Assembly (NCBI GenBank): GCA_041563315.1
Contig: JBFFNE010000101.1
Coordinates: 1 to 9,128 of the forward strand
Length of the DNA stretch: 9,128 bases
Source of the DNA: JBFEYJ01 sp041563315
GTDB lineage: Bacteria; Pseudomonadota; Gammaproteobacteria; Thiohalomonadales; Thiohalomonadaceae
Direction of reading: 5' to 3'
In this document: positions 6,747 to 9,128 of the stretch, in pieces
Layout: each line of letters begins with the position of its first letter
How positions within the stretch are numbered: the first letter of the stretch is position 1
Position numbers and translations under genes: made by a program
The notes under the pieces: generated by a model
Told to the model about the DNA's origin: nothing
The model's input: only the letters and a program-made list of their open reading frames with translations
Databases searched by the model: none

Positions 6747-7715
6747 TTAGTTACACTCGCAGGCAGGCTTGCCCTGGTTGAGCGCCAGGGTACCTACCAG
6801 CTGCGACACCTCGGTCAGTTCATGGCGTTTGAGATAATCAACGATGCCGTCGTTGATTCGTTTGCAGATCAGTGGGTCGTAGAACAGTGCAGTGCCGACC
6901 CCCACGGCGCTGGCACCGGCGATGATGAACTCGAGGGCATCCTCGGCGCTGGCGATCCCCCCCTGGCCGATGATCGGGATGGCGTGGTCACGGCACACCT
7001 GATAGACCTGATGGGTCTTGAGCAACGCCACCGGTTTGATTGCCGGCCCGGAAAGCCCACCCTGGTTGTTGCCGAGAATGGGGCTGCGGCTCTCGATATC
7101 GATGGCCATGCCCATCAAGGTGTTGATCACCGCAAAGGCGTCGGTGCCGGCCTCGATGCAGCGGCGGGCGTTCCCGGCAATATCGGTCTGGTTGGGTGAG
7201 AGCTTGGTGATAAGGGGTTTGTCGGTGGCGGCGCGCACCGCCTCGACCACCCGGGCGGACATCTCCGGATCGTTGCCGAAAGCGACGCCACCAGCCTTGA
7301 CGTTAGGGCAGGAGATGTTGATTTCGATGGCGTCGATGGGCGAGTCGTTAAACAGCTTAGCCACCTCGGCATAATCTTCGACGGTGGAGCCAGAGATGTT
7401 GGCGATAAAGCGTGTCTCTGTGAAATCGAGCTGCGGCAAGATGGTGTCAATAACGTAGCTGGCACCCGGGTTTTGCAGACCGATGGCGTTGAGCATTCCC
7501 ATCGGGGTTTCGTAGATCCGGTGGGGCTGATTACCGAGGCGCGGCTCAAGGGTGGTACCTTTGAGGCAGACAGCGCCGACATCGCGGTTGGAAAATCCTT
7601 TCACCCGGGTATACTCTTCGCCGAAGCCGACACAGCCGGAGAGCAATACCAGCGGCGTATCGAAGTTCATGCCACAGAAGTCGACGGCCAGCATGGCCTT
7701 GTCAGCCTTATTCAT
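6747..7715 (-). CDS. pyrD: Dihydroorotate dehydrogenase, class 1B catalytic-subunit type
   Basis: The 322-residue TIM-barrel flavoprotein oxidises dihydroorotate to orotate in pyrimidine synthesis, in the cytosol. Family landmarks are present: LKGTT at 51-55 (FMN-site lysine), GNQPHRIYETPMGMLNAIGLQNPG at 61-84, the active-site loop INISCPNVK with Cys136, TKLSPN at 170-175, GLSGPAIKPVAL at 220-231, and phosphate-binding GGI(A)SAEDA near 252-260. A cysteine at the active base position marks class 1; class 2 enzymes use serine. The sequence fits class 1B best, but the PyrK iron-sulfur/FAD partner of class 1B is not in this window. The C-terminus ends in ACECN. Start: ATG 7715 has only a weak upstream GGGT. 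ATG 7694 (residue 8), preceded by AAGG, is possible and matches typical family N-termini. The gene converges with the usher and is unrelated to the pilus. Enzymes of this fold also act on dihydropyrimidines, but the motifs favour PyrD. Confidence 0.9.
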   Translation of the reverse strand: MNKADKAMLAVDFCGMNFDTPLVLLSGCVGFGEEYTRVKGFSNRDVGAVCLKGTTLEPRLGNQPHRIYETPMGMLNAIGLQNPGASYVIDTILPQLDFTETRFIANISGSTVEDYAEVAKLFNDSPIDAIEINISCPNVKAGGVAFGNDPEMSARVVEAVRAATDKPLITKLSPNQTDIAGNARRCIEAGTDAFAVINTLMGMAIDIESRSPILGNNQGGLSGPAIKPVALLKTHQVYQVCRDHAIPIIGQGGIASAEDALEFIIAGASAVGVGTALFYDPLICKRINDGIVDYLKRHELTEVSQLVGTLALNQGKPACECN

Positions 7716-7803
7716 TGTTTTACCCGAATAGTAAGAGGATGCATGGATTTTACATGATTCATTGCCGGTGTTCCTCCGATAAGCGTTAAGGATAGCGAGT
7801 TAT

Positions 7804-8277
7804 ATGCTGCAAATTGTCCTGTTTCAGCCGGAGATCCCGCCGAATACCGGCAATATCATCCGCCTTTGTGCCAATACGGGCATGGCGTTACACCTGATCC
7901 GCCCCCTCGGGTTCGAGTTGGACGACAAGCGCTTGCGACGCGCCGGTCTCGATTACCATGAGTTTGCCGCGGTGCTGGTGCACGATTCCCTGGACGATTA
8001 CCTTGCCACAGCATCACCGAAACGCCTCTTTGCCTGCACCACCCGGGGCAGGCGTTACCACAGCGAGGTGGGATTTCAAGAAGGAGACGCCCTACTGTTC
8101 GGGCCGGAAACACGCGGGCTGCCGCTGGAATTATTACAGACTCTGCCGCAAGAACAGTGGCTGCGTTTGCCGATGGTGGCGCAAAGCCGCAGCCTCAATC
8201 TCTCCAACGCGGTGGCGGTGTTCGTCTACGAGGCGTGGCGGCAATTGGGTTTTGAAGGGGCGGTTGTAGAAAAATAA
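7804..8277 (+). CDS. trmL: tRNA (cytidine(34)-2'-O)-methyltransferase TrmL
   Basis: The 157-residue protein has the full length of the minimal SPOUT-class TrmL/YibK enzymes. It uses S-adenosylmethionine to 2'-O-methylate the wobble base (C34 or cmnm5U34) of tRNA-Leu isoacceptors. Signature segments are all present: PEIPPNTGNIIRLCANTG at 9-26, LFGPETRGLP at 98-107, and the trefoil-knot region LPMVAQSRSLNLSNAVAVFVYEAW at 122-145. These bind the cofactor and form the dimer interface. ATG 7804 is preceded by AAGGA (7788-7792) at a slightly long 11 nt; the family N-terminus (MLQIVLFQPEIP) fits this start exactly. It is divergent from pyrD, with 88 nt between the starts, and convergent with gpsA. 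trmL also lies close to gpsA in E. coli, which supports a conserved chromosomal neighbourhood. The stop is followed at once by the outer inverted repeat. Confidence 0.94.
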   Translation: MLQIVLFQPEIPPNTGNIIRLCANTGMALHLIRPLGFELDDKRLRRAGLDYHEFAAVLVHDSLDDYLATASPKRLFACTTRGRRYHSEVGFQEGDALLFGPETRGLPLELLQTLPQEQWLRLPMVAQSRSLNLSNAVAVFVYEAWRQLGFEGAVVEK

Positions 8278-8298
8278 TTCACCGCAAAGGATGCTAAG
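8278..8298 (+). repeat. Left outer inverted repeat of the trmL-gpsA intergenic element
   Basis: TTCACCGCAAAGGATGCTAAG starts on the base after the trmL stop. It matches the reverse complement of 8449-8477 at 17 of 21 positions once one extra CACAAAGG octamer in the right copy is removed. ACCrCAAAGG-type sequences are frequent intergenic repeats in proteobacterial genomes (recollection, not a search). Confidence 0.6.
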
Positions 8299-8335
8299 AA
8301 AACCTTTTCTGTGGAGTTCGCAGGTCTGGCTGCGT

Positions 8336-8358
8336 GTAGGTCAGGCTTTAGCTCGACA
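8336..8358 (+). repeat. REP-like hairpin element, copy 1 (GTAG head)
   Basis: A 23-bp unit with a GTAG head followed by an imperfect palindrome (GTC-A-GGCT...AGC-TC-GAC). It is 18/23 identical to copy 2 on the opposite strand. A GTAG tetranucleotide 5' of a hairpin is the hallmark of REP elements recognised by RAYT (TnpA-REP) Y1 transposases. No RAYT gene is in the window. Confidence 0.6.
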
Positions 8359-8381
8359 TTATGGGGCTTTGTGATCTGCAT

Positions 8382-8404
8382 TGTCGGACCAAAGTCCGAC
8401 CTAC
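8382..8404 (-). repeat. REP-like hairpin element, copy 2 (GTAG head, inverted)
   Basis: On the - strand it begins GTAG and contains a perfect 7-bp stem (+ strand GTCGGAC-CAAA-GTCCGAC, 8383-8400). It pairs with copy 1 across a 23-bp spacer (8359-8381), giving a BIME-like inverted pair. Confidence 0.65.
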
Positions 8405-8448
8405 CATCCGATGAATATTCTGATATTCGGCGCCGCACAATAGAGATC

Positions 8449-8477
8449 CTTCGCGTCCTTTGTGCCTTTGTGGTTAA
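8449..8477 (-). repeat. Right outer inverted repeat with tandem CACAAAGG octamer
   Basis: Read on the - strand it runs from TTAACCACAAAGG to GAAG. It contains two perfect tandem copies of the octamer CACAAAGG (+ strand CCTTTGTG at 8457-8464 and 8465-8472). It mirrors 8278-8298 and lies 11 nt beyond the gpsA stop. Confidence 0.6.
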
Positions 8478-8488
8478 TCGTTTTTCGC

Positions 8489-9128
8489 TTAGTCATTCTC
8501 GGGCTTTTGTTCCCGGTGAAGCAGTGCTTCGACCGCTCGTTGAGCATGCACCCCTTCATATAAGACACGATACACCTGCTCGGTGATCGGCATCTCGACT
8601 CCTTGCTCCTGCGCCAGGCGAAAGACCTCGGGCGCGCTTTTAACTCCCTCCACTGCTTGACCGATGCTGGCGATCGCCTCATCCAGGGGCATCCCGTTGC
8701 CGAGGGCGAGACCGACGCGGCGGTTGCGCGATTGATCGTCGGTGCAGGTGAGTACCAGATCGCCGAGACCCGCCAGACCCATGAAGGTTTCGGCGTGGCC
8801 ACCCAGGTGAACCCCGAGGCGCATCAGCTCGGCTAAGCCGCGGGTGATGAGTGCAGCACGGGTATTGGCACCGAAGCCGAGTCCGTCGGCGATGCCGGCA
8901 GCAATAGCCAGTACGTTCTTGCAGGCCCCCCCAAGTTCGACGCCGATGATATCGTTGCCTGTGTAGGCGCGGAAGGTGCCCCCGTGTAGACAGGCGGCAA
9001 AAAAGGCAGCGACCGCTTCGTCGCGGGAGGCCACAGTGACGGCCGTGGGTAGCCCCTGGGCGACCTCCCGGGCGAAGGTAGGACCTGAGATCACGGCGCA
9101 CTCCTGCTCTTCGCCGAGTTCATCGGCA
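8489..9128 (-). CDS. gpsA: Glycerol-3-phosphate dehydrogenase [NAD(P)+] GpsA, 5' partial
   Basis: The C-terminal 212 or so residues are visible; the frame runs off the right edge, and the N-terminal Rossmann part with its glycine-rich dinucleotide motif (roughly 120-130 residues) is outside. The GTG at 9094 is internal (ISGPTFA context), not a start. Family motifs are clear: EECAVISGPTFAREVAQGLPTAV-like opening, GVELGGACKNVLAIAAGI containing the catalytic lysine, GFGANTRAALITRGLAEL, GLAGLGDLVLTCTDDQSRNRR, and PITEQVYRVLYEG before a short acidic tail. The enzyme reduces dihydroxyacetone phosphate to sn-glycerol 3-phosphate for phospholipid synthesis in the cytosol. It converges on trmL. No clear intrinsic terminator follows; its 3' end runs directly into the repeat element. 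Confidence 0.94.
   Translation of the reverse strand, partial: ADELGEEQECAVISGPTFAREVAQGLPTAVTVASRDEAVAAFFAACLHGGTFRAYTGNDIIGVELGGACKNVLAIAAGIADGLGFGANTRAALITRGLAELMRLGVHLGGHAETFMGLAGLGDLVLTCTDDQSRNRRVGLALGNGMPLDEAIASIGQAVEGVKSAPEVFRLAQEQGVEMPITEQVYRVLYEGVHAQRAVEALLHREQKPEND

Noticed and set aside
7747..7752. Possible -10 (TAAAAT on the minus strand) for pyrD
   Set aside because: No acceptable -35 at 16-18 nt; an isolated hexamer in an 88-nt divergent gap is weak evidence.
8311..8586. Plus-strand open frame of 91 codons across the repeat element
   Set aside because: It spans the REP pair and the outer repeat and runs into antisense gpsA; no ribosome binding site or family similarity.
8401..8802. 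Minus-strand open frame of 133 codons containing an NHKGTKDAKD-like segment
   Set aside because: It overlaps gpsA out of frame, and its other end is translated intergenic repeat (CACAAAGG motif), a known source of false small genes.

Overview
The window looks like a chromosomal segment of a gammaproteobacterium with moderately high GC. This rests on an unlinked class 1B-type dihydroorotate dehydrogenase, trmL and gpsA lying close together, and a REP-like hairpin pair between them. It is not enough to name a genus.

Positions 1-6705 (+ strand) form a chaperone-usher pilus locus of the DUF4402 type. The order is: the 3' part of a DUF1566 (Lcl C-terminal-like) protein; a 338-residue secreted protein with two tandem DUF4402-like domains; two single-domain DUF4402 proteins of 172 and 178 residues; a PapD-like periplasmic chaperone; and an outer-membrane usher. 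The 178-residue protein is the likely major pilin. It has an AT-rich leader with a consensus CRP site overlapping a candidate promoter, a strong Shine-Dalgarno sequence, and an intrinsic terminator just after it. The terminator would keep pilin mRNA above chaperone and usher mRNA. The chaperone and usher genes abut. The expected flow is Sec export of the subunits, capping by the chaperone, then ordered secretion through the usher. The DUF1566 and two-domain proteins are candidate tip or adhesive subunits (inference).

Positions 6706-9128 hold housekeeping genes. A pyrD-type gene (- strand) converges on the usher. trmL (+) is divergent from pyrD and convergent with a 5'-truncated gpsA (-). The 211-nt gap between trmL and gpsA is almost filled by a nested repeat: outer imperfect inverted repeats with a CACAAAGG motif enclose two oppositely oriented 23-bp REP-like hairpins with GTAG heads.

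I see no tRNA, rRNA, CRISPR array or intact transposase gene. The most unusual points are the pilus operon make-up, the non-classical usher N-terminus, the CRP site in front of the pilin, and the nested REP-type element.
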